A stretch of DNA of 64,000 nt from Brevibacillus dissolubilis (GCF_006170445.1 NZ_VCNA01000002.1:496001-560000), one strand, 5' to 3'. Numbered from the stretch's first letter, positions 9,160 to 18,745 are shown. Numbers and translations are program-made. Notes: generated by a model from the letters alone, not told the origin.

Positions 9160-9573
9160 CTCTATGTATGATGCATGTTGATCCTTGTAGGTCAATCCAG
9201 ATGACTAATTGAGGATCTTCCCGATTAGCACAGCAGACACCGTTACCGGCGGATATCAACATGCAGCACGCCCTCCACTTTTAACCAATTTCATAGCGGT
9301 ATGAGAGATCATTCAAGCGTTAACAAGGAAATCGAGTATTCGATTAACTCACACGATCGTTTATCTGCATACCGAACAGGGGTCGTGCAAACTAGAGACA
9401 TTTATCATTTGCAATGCAGACAAAATACCCCATCCGATTCATCACTTACCCAATAATAATTACCATTTGCATTTAATACGAATGAACGACTAGTACTCTG
9501 AAGCTCATACCGAAACTTCCTATTCCCCCGAATCATCCTTCTATGATCAAAACCCATGAAACGATCAAAATAA
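9160..9573. other. Intergenic stretch with no gene seen
   Basis: About 410 bases between two terminators. I see no open frame with a ribosome binding site and no recognisable RNA fold; it separates the Asp/Ser-rich gene from the tRNA operon. Confidence 0.5.
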
Positions 9574-9606
9574 TAAAAAATCCCTTGAATGCCCTCAAGG
9601 GATTGT
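9574..9606 (-). terminator. Terminator of the tRNA operon
   Basis: On the minus strand AATCCCTTGA pairs with TCAAGGGATT around a short loop, followed by TTTTTTA, 15 bases after the last tRNA. Confidence 0.88.
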
Positions 9607-9620
9607 CTCTTAATTATGTA

Positions 9621-9694
9621 TGGAGCGGGTGATGGGAATCGAACCCACGCTACTAGCTTGGGAAGCTAGAGTTCTACCATTGAACTACACCCGC
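9621..9694 (-). tRNA. tRNA-Gly (anticodon CCC)
   Basis: Full cloverleaf with GCGGGTG acceptor strand, GTTCGATTC T-loop and encoded CCA. The anticodon stem CTAGC/GCTAG encloses TTCCCAA, giving CCC. It is the last gene of the five-tRNA operon. Confidence 0.93.
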
Positions 9695-9701
9695 AAATGG
9701 T

Positions 9702-9786
9702 TGGTGCCGGTAGAGGGACTTGAACCCCCACGGTTTCCCTCACGATTTTGAGTCGCGCGCGTCTGCCAATTCCGCCATACCGGCAC
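9702..9786 (-). tRNA. tRNA-Leu (anticodon CAA)
   Basis: Class II tRNA with a long variable arm, acceptor GTGCCGG, encoded CCA and anticodon loop CTCAAAA (CAA). Fourth gene of the operon. Confidence 0.95.
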
Positions 9787-9792
9787 ATATGA

Positions 9793-9867
9793 TGGCTGGG
9801 GTACTAGGATTTGAACCTAGGAATGACGGAGTCAAAGTCCGTTGCCTTACCGCTTGGCTATACCCCA
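9793..9867 (-). tRNA. tRNA-Gln (anticodon TTG)
   Basis: Acceptor TGGGGTA, anticodon loop CTTTGAC between CGGA and TCCG, T-loop GTTCAAATC, encoded CCA. Third gene of the operon. Confidence 0.96.
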
Positions 9868-9899
9868 ACAATATGTAAGTTAGTTGATCGTAAAATAAG

Positions 9900-9984
9900 T
9901 GGTGGGGAGAGACGGATTCGAACCGCCGAACCCAGAGGGAGCAGATTTACAGTCTGCCGCGTTTAGCCACTTCGCTATCTCCCC
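9900..9984 (-). tRNA. tRNA-Tyr (anticodon GTA)
   Basis: Class II tRNA with a long variable arm, acceptor GGGGAGA, anticodon loop CTGTAAA in a GCAGA/TCTGC stem, encoded CCA. Second gene of the operon. Confidence 0.96.
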
Positions 9985-10009
9985 ACTATGAATATAACAT
10001 GGCGGAGCT

Positions 10010-10076
10010 GACGGGACTCGAACCCGCGACCTCCGGTGTGACAGACCGGCGTGAACTCCAACTTCACCACAGCTCC
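10010..10076 (-). tRNA. tRNA-Asp (anticodon GTC)
   Basis: Acceptor GGAGCTG pairs with CAGCTCC, followed by discriminator G and encoded CCA. The anticodon loop CTGTCAC sits in a CCGG-type stem; the T-loop is GTTCGAGTC. It is the first gene after the operon promoter. Confidence 0.93.
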
Positions 10077-10116
10077 ATGTTATTATAACTGTCTGCCGTC
10101 TAGCGGCGACTTCTAT

Positions 10117-10146
10117 ACTATAGCATAGTGAACTTTCAGAAGTCAA
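10117..10146 (-). promoter_or_regulatory. Sigma-A-type promoter of the tRNA operon
   Basis: Minus-strand TTGACT (10146-10141) and TATAGT (10122-10117) are separated by 18 bases, about 40 bases before tRNA-Asp. Confidence 0.75.
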
Positions 10147-10156
10147 TATCTTTTGT

Positions 10157-10221
10157 AAAAAAGAAAGAGAGCTGTCAAAGGCTGTGTTGCTTCACAATCT
10201 TTGACCACTCTCTCTTTTTTC
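10157..10221 (-). terminator. Terminator after the SCP2-like gene
   Basis: GAGAG-TCAAAG arms pair with CTTTGA-CTCTC; T-runs flank both sides. It follows the gene ending at 10256 on the minus strand. Confidence 0.82.
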
Positions 10222-10255
10222 ACCTTGGTTCAGGCGTTCACTTACCTGCAACCGC

Positions 10256-10585
10256 TTACTGATACTTTTTGAACAGGGAATGAAGCTTGAGTGCCAGGGA
10301 GATGTCGCCTTTTACCTTCAATTTGCCCATCATGAATGCGGTGGTCGGGTTGAGATCGTCGTTGACCAGCTTGATGAAGTTCTGATCGGAAAGCTGGAGT
10401 GTGCAGACTGGTTCGTATGGTGTGCCTTCTGCATACTCTACCTGCCCGTCAGCGATACGGATTTGCAGAGTGCCGCCATCGTCACCGGAAAGATCAAATT
10501 GATAGTTCAAGGAAAGACCTTGGATTGGTTCTGGGTTGGCGTTGATTTTTTCGATTAGTGCATGGAGTACTTCTCTGACTGCCAT
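10256..10585 (-). CDS. SCP2 sterol-binding domain protein
   Basis: 109 residues from the ATG at 10585, chosen because GAGGTG lies six bases upstream (an in-frame GTG nine bases earlier overlaps that site). The whole protein is one SCP2 lipid-binding fold: an N-terminal helix, the strand pattern GTLQIRIADGQVEYAEG, and a C-terminal segment NPTTAFMMGKLKVKGDISLALKL with the MxGKxKxxGD signature of the family. SCP2 proteins bind hydrophobic ligands such as acyl chains. Stand-alone bacterial copies are common and poorly understood. Downstream of and co-directional with glpD, with an 81-base gap; a link to lipid turnover is only inferred. Confidence 0.88.
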   Translation of the reverse strand: MAVREVLHALIEKINANPEPIQGLSLNYQFDLSGDDGGTLQIRIADGQVEYAEGTPYEPVCTLQLSDQNFIKLVNDDLNPTTAFMMGKLKVKGDISLALKLHSLFKKYQ

Positions 10586-10666
10586 ATGTAACACCTCTTC
10601 ATGAAAGGATGCCCGGTCCGATGTAGACTAGCTCAAACGTAATTATATACAGGAAAGTCTGATGAT

Positions 10667-12325
10667 TCAATCACCTTGAACGAATTGTGTCACAAGCGCA
10701 AGCTCCCGCTCCATCTGCTTAAGCTGCCGGTTTTTCTCGCGGGCATCCCAGCCGAGGAGCTCTCCCATCAGCCGGACGACACGATGTGTGATACGCTCCG
10801 CCTGTGGACGGTCGAAGTAGACCATTCCAGTGCGGCGGACGAGAAAATCAGCGGCGGTGACGGTCATCTCATGCGTGATACAGTATTGCAGCTGGGCTTT
10901 GAGCAGGCGGATCTCGGGGTCGCGCTCTGCGTTCTCTTTATAAAGCTGGTAGATCCTATTGGTATGGTCGCCAAACAGGGAAAAGAGCTTCTCACAGTCG
11001 GTCTTGGATATGCCCTGTCTGCTGCCTTCGCTTAAAATTTGCTGTCTCCAGCGTTTTACCTGTGCGCGTTGCGGTGGCCCGCTGGTGATCGGGGCTTGGG
11101 CTGTGGTGCAGGGCGGATATTTCTCGTCTTCGATTTTTTGCAGGCGTGCGGCGACGAGGTCGACGGTCTTCTCCGCCATTTTGCGAAAACCGGTCAGCTT
11201 GCCGCCTGCGATGGTGATCAGGCCGTTGTCAGCGAGGATAATCTCGTCTTTGCGGGACAGCTCAGACGGCCCCTTCCCCTCTTCATAGATCAGTGGACGC
11301 AAGCCGGTCCAGGAGGATACGATGTCGCTTGCTCCCAGTTGAAAGTCGGGAAACATCGTATTGACCGCATCCAGCAGGTAATCCCGATCGGCTATGGTAG
11401 CACGTGGCTCCTCCAACGAGGCTTCGTAAGCGGTATCCGTCGTGCCCACGTAAGTGATCTGATCGCGCGGAATCACAAAAATCATCCGGCCATCCGATGC
11501 GTCAAAATAGGCAGCTTGTTGGACAGGCAGCTTATCATAGGGGAAGACGAGATGAATCCCTTTGGTGATAAACAGCCGCTTGCCTTGCAAGGAACGGTTC
11601 GTCTCACGGACACGGTCTACCCAAGGGCCTGCTGCATTGACGATCGTGGTGGCATAAATCCGTTCGCTATCCCCTGTCAGCGTGTCCGTCACGATGACGC
11701 CATTCACATAGCCATAGCCATCGTATAAAAATTCAGTGACTTGTGCATAATTGCAGATGGTTGCACCGTTCAAGGCAGCGGTTTTGATCAGTTCGGTGGT
11801 CAGGCGTGCGTCATCGGTGCGGTATTCATAGTAGTAGCCGGAGCCTTTCAGCCCGTCGTCATGGAGATTCGGTTCTCGGCGCAGGGTCTCTTTTGCACTC
11901 AGCATCTTACGCCGTTCGTGGCGCTTGACTCCGGCGAGCAGATCGTAGACATACAGGCCGACAGAGGTGGATAGGTACCCCAACGACCCATGACGGTAGA
12001 TCGGCAGGATCATCGGTGCGGGGATGACCAGATGGGGTAGTTTCTGATGCAGCAGCTCGCGTTCGCGGCCTACCTCCATGACCAGCTTGACCTCGCCTTG
12101 CTTGAGATAGCGGAGTCCTCCGTGGATCAGCTTGGTGGAGCGGCTGCTCGTACCGGAGGCAAAATCCCGCATCTCCACCAGCCCCACCCGTATCCCTCGC
12201 AGACTGGCATCCCAAGCGATCCCGGCTCCGGTGATGCCGCCGCCGATGACCAGCAGATCAAGCCTTTTGGCAGACATGGATTTGAGATAGGTTTTGCGTA
12301 AGCGTGCGTCACACCCTCGTTGCAC
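10667..12325 (-). CDS. glpD: Aerobic glycerol-3-phosphate dehydrogenase
   Basis: 552 residues from a GTG at 12325 preceded by GGGGGG at seven bases; the longer TTG start at 12355 lacks a binding site. FAD-binding Rossmann motif LLVIGGGITGAGIAWDAS near residue 24, then the GlpD hallmark GTSSRSTKLIHGGLRYL that contacts FAD, and a C-terminal helical cap with FLVRRTGMVYFDR. It oxidises sn-glycerol 3-phosphate to dihydroxyacetone phosphate and feeds electrons to menaquinone at the inner membrane face. Length is typical (about 550-560). No glpF, glpK or glpP lies in the window, so the gene is separated from the classical glp regulon. Confidence 0.95.
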   Translation of the reverse strand: MQRGCDARLRKTYLKSMSAKRLDLLVIGGGITGAGIAWDASLRGIRVGLVEMRDFASGTSSRSTKLIHGGLRYLKQGEVKLVMEVGRERELLHQKLPHLVIPAPMILPIYRHGSLGYLSTSVGLYVYDLLAGVKRHERRKMLSAKETLRREPNLHDDGLKGSGYYYEYRTDDARLTTELIKTAALNGATICNYAQVTEFLYDGYGYVNGVIVTDTLTGDSERIYATTIVNAAGPWVDRVRETNRSLQGKRLFITKGIHLVFPYDKLPVQQAAYFDASDGRMIFVIPRDQITYVGTTDTAYEASLEEPRATIADRDYLLDAVNTMFPDFQLGASDIVSSWTGLRPLIYEEGKGPSELSRKDEIILADNGLITIAGGKLTGFRKMAEKTVDLVAARLQKIEDEKYPPCTTAQAPITSGPPQRAQVKRWRQQILSEGSRQGISKTDCEKLFSLFGDHTNRIYQLYKENAERDPEIRLLKAQLQYCITHEMTVTAADFLVRRTGMVYFDRPQAERITHRVVRLMGELLGWDAREKNRQLKQMERELALVTQFVQGD

Positions 12326-12474
12326 CGTGAATCCCCCCGTTTTTCCGTTTTCCAATCAGTCGGTCACAACAGATTATGTATAAACAGCCCTATCCATTCG
12401 TCTCATCAGGGAAATAATTGAATTCAAGCAAACCATCGTTCTATAATGAAGAAAAAATAGAATGGGAGCCTGTC

Positions 12475-13020
12475 ATGATCATTGACCAACAAGAATACCA
12501 CGTAAATGGATTGGATTATATCATCCGCTCTGCCGTCGAAGCAGATGCAGAAGCATTGTCTGCCTTACGGTTACAGATTGACGGAGAGACCGAGAATTTA
12601 GACAGGGAACCGGGCGAAGCGTTCATTGATGCAGCAGGCTTTGCACAATTGATCCGCACTGATACAGAAAGCAGTAGAAACCTATTTTTAGTGGCGGCCG
12701 CAGGTGATCGGATCGTCGCCTTTTCCAGATGTGCGGGGACTTATTTGAAGCGATCCGCTCATAAAACCGAATTCGGCGTGGGTGTCTTACAAAAGTTCTG
12801 GGGATACGGCATCGGCAAGCATCTATTACAAGAATCGATCGCGTGGGCTGACTCCACCGGGATCCAAAAAATGACGCTGAATGTGTTAGAAACGAACGAA
12901 AAAGCGATTGCCCTCTATCAGAAGCTTGGCTTTGAAATCGAAGGAAGATTGAAAAAAGATAAAATCCTCTCTGACGGGAACTACTATGACACCATCTTGA
13001 TGGGAAGATTTCGTGAATAA
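12475..13020 (+). CDS. GNAT family N-acetyltransferase
   Basis: 182 residues from the ATG at 12475 with GGGAG seven bases upstream; an in-frame TTG at 12418 has no clear site. A single GNAT domain: the acetyl-CoA pyrophosphate loop appears as VLQKFWGYGIGKHLLQ (Q/RxxGxG/A form), followed by LNVLETNEKAIALYQKLGF, the classical motif B of RimI-like enzymes. The substrate, a protein N-terminus or small amine, cannot be told. It diverges from glpD and converges with a small secreted peptide gene, sharing a bidirectional terminator. Confidence 0.88.
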   Translation: MIIDQQEYHVNGLDYIIRSAVEADAEALSALRLQIDGETENLDREPGEAFIDAAGFAQLIRTDTESSRNLFLVAAAGDRIVAFSRCAGTYLKRSAHKTEFGVGVLQKFWGYGIGKHLLQESIAWADSTGIQKMTLNVLETNEKAIALYQKLGFEIEGRLKKDKILSDGNYYDTILMGRFRE

Positions 13021-13030
13021 ACATTCAAGA

Positions 13031-13090
13031 ATAAAAAGCAAAAAGCAGATCAGTGAATGAATCGGTTCATCACGGATCTGCTTCATTTTT
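13031..13090. terminator. Bidirectional terminator between the GNAT gene and the small peptide gene
   Basis: AAGCAGATC pairs with GGATCTGCTT with an inner TGAA/TTCA stem. T-rich runs flank both sides. It overlaps the last codons of the convergent 52-residue gene. Confidence 0.75.
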
Positions 13091-13241
13091 GTACGAAAAC
13101 AGCTGTCTCTTCGGTGGATTCTGTGCCTTTTTCCTTGACCGGGTTCGGCATGGTCTCTGCCTTGCTCACCCTATTCTGTGGATTGCCGACGAACACGGCG
13201 AGGCAGAACAGAAGAAACGCTGCGATTTTGAGAAACTCCAT
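13083..13241 (-). CDS. Small protein with N-terminal membrane/secretion helix, unknown function
   Basis: 52 residues, ATG at 13241 with AAAGGGGAG six bases upstream. Residues 5-20 form one hydrophobic segment (IAAFLLFCLAVFVGNP) with a short basic N-terminus, followed by a charged tail ending in VQK. A signal peptide or a single-pass anchor are both possible. No family was recognised. It lies downstream of a yycC-like gene in the same direction (75-base gap) and ends inside a terminator stem. Confidence 0.6.
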   Translation of the reverse strand: MEFLKIAAFLLFCLAVFVGNPQNRVSKAETMPNPVKEKGTESTEETAVFVQK

Positions 13242-13316
13242 GGCCTACTCCCCTTTCCCTAGTACATGCTCTCCATACATTAGACGTGGGAAAGGAGATT
13301 TCGTTGCGGCATTTGC

Positions 13317-13475
13317 CTACTCTTTTTGCTCGTTTTCTGATTTTTCTTTCGCAGCGAGTTCGGCCATCTTTTTCATCAAAATGTGTGGTGGCATGTGCAT
13401 GAGCTGTTCGAGGGGAACGCCCAGCTGCTGGGACAATTTGACGGCTGTATCGGGTGAGATTTGCAGTGGTCTCAT
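13317..13475 (-). CDS. yycC: YycC-like small protein
   Basis: 52 residues starting MRPLQISPDTAVKLSQQLGV and containing LEQLMHMPPHIL, the pattern I associate with the short YycC family conserved in Bacillales. Function is unknown in the family. The ATG at 13475 is chosen for family length. A GGAG lies rather far upstream (about 15 bases), and the frame is open further upstream without a better start, so the start is less certain than the gene. Same strand as the thioredoxin-like gene, 78 bases after its stop. Confidence 0.75.
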   Translation of the reverse strand: MRPLQISPDTAVKLSQQLGVPLEQLMHMPPHILMKKMAELAAKEKSENEQKE

Positions 13476-13553
13476 GGTGGGTGGGGACAACTCCTTGTCA
13501 GGTGGTGGTTGGGTCAGAATGGCTTGGGAGTCCTTCGGTGAAAGGTATACAGC

Positions 13554-14117
13554 CTAGAGAGCGCTGAGCACCCCGCGCAGCTCTTCGGTGATGACATGCT
13601 GGGCGTTGGTCTCGCCGTATTTGGCCAGCATTTCGCTGCGGGCTACTTGGATCTTGTCGTTGTAGTCTGGTGCGTTGCGGTCAGGGTTTTCTTGTTTGAA
13701 GGCGATCATCACCGCTTGGACATGCGCCGGGCGCGGGCCCCATTGTGCGAGTACTTCGCCTTCTGCATTGGTGAAGATGGCGATTGGGATCGCGCGTCCA
13801 CCCATCGTGAGGAACTGATCCATCGTCTCTAGATGCTGCTCCATCACCAGCACTTCGGTCGGAATCCCTGTTTCATCCAGAACGCGGAACAGGACAGGCA
13901 CATTGCGCACCACGTCACCACACCAGTCCGCCATCAGGATCAGGCAGCGCAGGTCATCACGGGACGTAAGACCAGTAAAAAATGCACGGGTCTCTTCGCT
14001 GTCCCATGTGAAGCTTTCGTACCAGTTGAGAAAGGCTTCTTTGTTCTTTTCCATGCCGTCGATGAATTGCTTTGGTGTGATGCCTTGGCCCAGTTTTTCT
14101 GCAAGGTTTTTGCTCAT
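13554..14117 (-). CDS. Thioredoxin-family protein lacking the second active-site cysteine
   Basis: 187 residues from the ATG at 14117 (AAGGGG about nine bases upstream). A thioredoxin fold is suggested by LILMADWCGDVVRNVP and, further on, GGRAIPIAIFTNAEG with the cis-Pro loop (AIP). The active site reads WCGDV, so only the first Cys of CxxC is kept. This CGDV form occurs in a recognised group of Bacillales thioredoxin-like proteins of about 190 residues, whose role I do not know. It follows the M1 peptidase gene by 45 bases, so the two are probably cotranscribed. Confidence 0.8.
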   Translation of the reverse strand: MSKNLAEKLGQGITPKQFIDGMEKNKEAFLNWYESFTWDSEETRAFFTGLTSRDDLRCLILMADWCGDVVRNVPVLFRVLDETGIPTEVLVMEQHLETMDQFLTMGGRAIPIAIFTNAEGEVLAQWGPRPAHVQAVMIAFKQENPDRNAPDYNDKIQVARSEMLAKYGETNAQHVITEELRGVLSAL

Positions 14118-14162
14118 GTGGGTAATCCCCTTCCGTATCTTGTTATCAAGCAAATTATAGCT

Positions 14163-15749
14163 TTATTGCTTACCCAAATCTACCCATCTCTGCGCTTCGG
14201 CCTGCTTGGAAGTGTCATGGAGCAGCCAGTATTCAAAGAACGCACGGGAGTCAGCACCTGTCGCTTCGGTAAAAGCCTGCACGACCTCTACTCCGGTGGC
14301 AATGCGGTATTTGTGCCGGTCAAAATAGGCTTTGAGCACACGGTTCACCTTTTCTTCGCCCCATGCTGTACGCAGCTCCCAAAGCATCGTGGCCCCTCTG
14401 GAGTAGACATTTTGGCCATAGGTGGTCATATCGGGAAAATCACTGAGCGATTCGCTCCAGATATTCCACTTGCGCTGTGGATTTTTGCCGGATGTAAGGC
14501 GGCTTTCATTGCGGGCACGGTATGCTCCACCCTCGTAGCTGTCGAGAAATGACATAGTGACGTATGTGGTCAGGCTCTCGTCTACCCATGGCTCATCCAC
14601 CTCATCATTGCCGATCAGACCATAGAACCATTGGTGGGCGGTCTCGTGGGCAATCGATTCGACGGTAAATGGCTGGAACGAGTCAAACAGCGTGGAGTCA
14701 AAATAAACCACTCCGGGATACTCCATGCCACCTGCGTTCATGCCTGTTTTGACTACATCGTATTCGCGATACGGATAGGTCCCATATGCTTTGCTAAAAT
14801 ACTCAAACGAACGAACTGCGGTATCATGCACTTTTTTCAGGGTCTCGCGGTCGTCTGATCGTTTCACCCAGGTACGGACGATGGTATTGCCGACCGGAGT
14901 CGTAACTGGCTCAAAGGTGTCGTTCATCACGATCATGGCAAAATCGCGCATATTGGGCGCCTTAATCGTGTACTCCAGCTGTTTGGTCGCGGGCAATTCC
15001 TTTTTCTCGGCGCGGGCATCATCACCGCTCGAAGCGATCTGGTAGTCATGCGGAATACGGGCTTTGACCTCATAATTAGCCGTCTCACTGTAGAACGGGT
15101 CGCCGATCGGCAGGTATGGGTCCAGATTCCAGCCTGTCTCGTCTTTTACGGCTAGGATCGGCAGCCAGTTGCCCAGCCAGAGCATGTCTGCATCGCCTGA
15201 CATTCGGCCTTCGTTCATCGGCAGGGTCATGCCGAATTCGATCCGCACCTCTGCTTCTTTGGCGTTCGGGTCGGGCAGCGGTACTGCGAGGATCGTGTCT
15301 TGGAGGGTGAACGGGACTGGCTTGCCCGCCACTGTTACTTTTTTGACCGCTACCTCTTCGGTATGACCGTCCCCTGAGCCGAAGATCCATTCCCATTCGG
15401 GTGTTTCATGGCTTTTCTTTTTGTCGGCACGGAATTCATTGGGGTAAAAATGAAAATACGCCTTGTCGTCCTGCGGGGCAAATCTGGCGGTGAGACTTCC
15501 GTCGACTCTCATCTCAGATGGCTTAATCTCGACGTCGGCGAGATAAGTGGCGGGTTGCAGCGGCTTTTGATCCTTTGGCTGGTAGGCTGGTATAGCGTGG
15601 GAGGTGCTTCCTTCGCCTGTGGCTGGCGCTGGTGCAGATGTGTTTTCTTGGTTGGACGGCTGACTCTGTCCGGCTTCTGGTGTGGAACATCCGGCACTGA
15701 AAAGTACGGCACTGATCGTCAGACCGTGCAGAATCATTGGGATCTTCAT
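14163..15749 (-). CDS. Lipoprotein M1 family zinc metallopeptidase
   Basis: 528 residues. Signal peptide ending SAGC with Cys21 as the likely lipidation site (Ser rather than Leu at -3 is slightly unusual), then a Pro/Ser/Thr-rich linker to about residue 60, consistent with surface tethering. The peptidase core has the M1 substrate motif GGMEYP (340-345), zinc motif HETAH (368-372) and the third ligand Glu391 in VDESL. M1 enzymes remove N-terminal residues from peptides; extracellular copies process nutrient or signal peptides. The length is shorter than full aminopeptidase N (about 850), lacking the large C-terminal domain, as in other bacterial secreted M1 proteins. First gene before the thioredoxin-like gene. 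Confidence 0.92.
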   Translation of the reverse strand: MKIPMILHGLTISAVLFSAGCSTPEAGQSQPSNQENTSAPAPATGEGSTSHAIPAYQPKDQKPLQPATYLADVEIKPSEMRVDGSLTARFAPQDDKAYFHFYPNEFRADKKKSHETPEWEWIFGSGDGHTEEVAVKKVTVAGKPVPFTLQDTILAVPLPDPNAKEAEVRIEFGMTLPMNEGRMSGDADMLWLGNWLPILAVKDETGWNLDPYLPIGDPFYSETANYEVKARIPHDYQIASSGDDARAEKKELPATKQLEYTIKAPNMRDFAMIVMNDTFEPVTTPVGNTIVRTWVKRSDDRETLKKVHDTAVRSFEYFSKAYGTYPYREYDVVKTGMNAGGMEYPGVVYFDSTLFDSFQPFTVESIAHETAHQWFYGLIGNDEVDEPWVDESLTTYVTMSFLDSYEGGAYRARNESRLTSGKNPQRKWNIWSESLSDFPDMTTYGQNVYSRGATMLWELRTAWGEEKVNRVLKAYFDRHKYRIATGVEVVQAFTEATGADSRAFFEYWLLHDTSKQAEAQRWVDLGKQ

Positions 15750-15860
15750 TTTGCTGACTCCCCCTTTTGCCTTTTTTCTCTAGTTATGTAGGTTGTATGG
15801 AATTATAGCATTTCGGAATGTTCGCAGTAAAGAAAGTTCAATGGGTTTGAAGTTAAATGA

Positions 15861-15903
15861 GAAAAAGCCGATATTCCCCATCGTAGGAAATATCGGCTTT
15901 GTG
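15861..15903 (-). terminator. Terminator after the M4 protease gene
   Basis: AAAGCCGATATT pairs with AATATCGGCTTT around a 13-base loop, with TTTTTCTC following on the minus strand. Confidence 0.85.
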
Positions 15904-15933
15904 TTTGTCGAAAAAGTGTTGCTGATTACTAGA

Positions 15934-17511
<1,578 letters not shown>

Positions 17512-17587
17512 CTAGATAAATAGTCTGAATCTACTGATGTTTTTGAATCTGCTGATCTTTTTAAATATTTCTGATTGATTGATTTTT

Positions 17588-17616
17588 ATTATAGGCATAT
17601 ATATTATTTTTGACAA
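17588..17616 (-). promoter_or_regulatory. Sigma-A promoter of the M4 protease gene
   Basis: Minus-strand TTGTCA (17616-17611) and TATAAT (17593-17588) are 17 bases apart in an AT-rich region 90 bases before the start codon. Confidence 0.78.
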
Positions 17617-17671
17617 CATATTTTTTAATAAATCTAACTTATTTTTTTAAACTAATTAACGTTACGACAAA

Positions 17672-17716
17672 ATAAACAAAAACAGAACGAGCGACCTTAA
17701 TGTCACTCGTTCTGTT
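17672..17716 (-). terminator. Terminator after the Mpo1-like gene
   Basis: AACAGAACGAG pairs with CTCGTTCTGTT, with TTTTTGTTT on the minus-strand side. Confidence 0.85.
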
Positions 17717-17753
17717 CTCTGCCAGCGTATTCTGTTCGTCAGGTAAGAAAGCA

Positions 17754-18053
17754 TCACGTCGATGTTGTTTTGCCTGTGACGGCGTTGTACAGTCGGCGCA
17801 AGATCCACAACGGCCCGATGAGTAGGAAAATCGGATTTTTTAAAAAGGAGGGCGGATTGCCTTCGAAATAATGGCCCACGAATTGAAAGATCCAGCCAAC
17901 GACAAACAGGACGAGCGCCCAGAACCACGACCAGAAGAACAGCGGAATGGAAACGACGATCATCGGAATTCCAATCGCGTGTGTCGCCTTGTTGACCGGA
18001 TGCTGGTGATCACGCTTGTAACGCTCCATAAACGAAAGCTGCTCCTGTGCCAT
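17754..18053 (-). CDS. Mpo1-like (DUF962/YGL010w family) membrane protein
   Basis: 99 residues. N-terminal hydrophilic helix, then HPVNKATHAIGIPMI with the two conserved His, two hydrophobic helices, FVGHYFEGNPPSF with the third conserved His, and a final hydrophobic helix. These His-containing motifs define the DUF962 family, whose yeast member Mpo1 is an iron-dependent 2-hydroxy fatty acid dioxygenase. A bacterial lipid-oxidation role is inferred from the family. It is monocistronic; the stretch between it and the upstream ferredoxin gene contains two large stem-loop elements. Confidence 0.88.
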   Translation of the reverse strand: MAQEQLSFMERYKRDHQHPVNKATHAIGIPMIVVSIPLFFWSWFWALVLFVVGWIFQFVGHYFEGNPPSFLKNPIFLLIGPLWILRRLYNAVTGKTTST

Positions 18054-18133
18054 CCTCTCACCTCTTTTTGTTGGAATATTCTAAATCATAAACAAAAATG
18101 GATGTGGTGTAAAGGGTGGTGTGTGGGCGGCGC

Positions 18134-18220
18134 AGAGCGAGAAGATGACCTGTTTTCCAGTCGCCTTTCCCTCACTGGCGTTCAGCCGGTCTCCTTACAA
18201 ACAGGTCATCTTCTCGCTCT
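18134..18220. repeat. Stem-loop element, copy A (22-bp arms, 43-nt loop)
   Basis: A perfect 22-bp inverted repeat (18134-18155 with 18199-18220) encloses a 43-base loop. The loop is nearly identical, in reverse complement, to the loop of the neighbouring element at 18306-18401, whereas only the innermost six bases of the arms (CTGTTT/AAACAG) are shared. Confidence 0.85.
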
Positions 18221-18305
18221 CGGTCCGGGTAGCACCATCCTTTCGTGAGAAAGGAAAGAAAAAACCTTCAAAACCCGAGAGCGGCGGAGAAAGTGCCGCT
18301 CCAAG
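18221..18305. other. Spacer between the two stem-loops with two small hairpins
   Basis: Contains CCTTTC-GTGA-GAAAGG and GCGGC...GCCGC hairpins; no gene is seen. Confidence 0.5.
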
Positions 18306-18401
18306 GAGCAAGAGAGTGAGAGATAACTGTTTGTAAGGAGACCGGCTGAACGAAGTGAGGGAAAGGCGACTGGAAAACAGTTATCTCTCGCTCTCTTGCT
18401 C
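18306..18401. repeat. Stem-loop element, copy B (27-bp arms, 42-nt loop, inverted)
   Basis: A 27-bp inverted repeat with one T/C mismatch (18306-18332 with 18375-18401) encloses a 42-base loop that matches the copy A loop in opposite orientation except for a two-to-three-base change. It starts 18 bases past the stop of the ferredoxin gene. No T-run follows, so it is not a simple terminator. Confidence 0.85.
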
Positions 18402-18418
18402 TCCTCCGGAGAGGCAAC

Positions 18419-18745
18419 CTAATTCTCCGCCGGTCTCGGCCCCGCCTCCATGCCAGATTCGCTGACGGTCATGAGGGGCTTGATCACCAGATCGTCATGG
18501 ACAAAGCATTGACAGGAAAGACGGATGTGTTCGTCGGTGACGCCTTTGGCTTGGCGGGCGGTCTGCTCCAGTTCGTTGACGACACCAGGGTAGCCAGAGA
18601 TTACTTCGACACGGCAAGTGGTGCATTTGGCTACGCCACCGCAGCGGTGCAGGATGTCAACACCGTTGTCTTCTAGTGCGAGAACCAGTTTGGTGCCAGA
18701 GGCTACTTCGAATGTTCCTTTGCCTGGGACTTCGATTTTGGGCAT
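18419..18745 (-). CDS. [2Fe-2S] plant-type ferredoxin
   Basis: 108 residues. Cys35, Cys41, Cys44 (CGGVAKCTTC) and Cys78 give the C-x5-C-x2-C...C ligand set of adrenodoxin/isc-type [2Fe-2S] ferredoxins; the fold is a beta-grasp. It carries single electrons in the cytoplasm. Cys80 is an extra nearby Cys. The C-terminus is extended by about 20 residues (SESGMEAGPRPAEN) relative to the minimal fold. No reductase or oxygenase neighbour reveals a partner; the next upstream gene is a phosphoesterase with a 67-base gap. Confidence 0.9.
   Translation of the reverse strand: MPKIEVPGKGTFEVASGTKLVLALEDNGVDILHRCGGVAKCTTCRVEVISGYPGVVNELEQTARQAKGVTDEHIRLSCQCFVHDDLVIKPLMTVSESGMEAGPRPAEN

Noticed and set aside
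18121-18420. Insertion sequence remnant
   Set aside because: No transposase fragment, no target duplication; the arms of the two copies differ, unlike terminal inverted repeats of one element.
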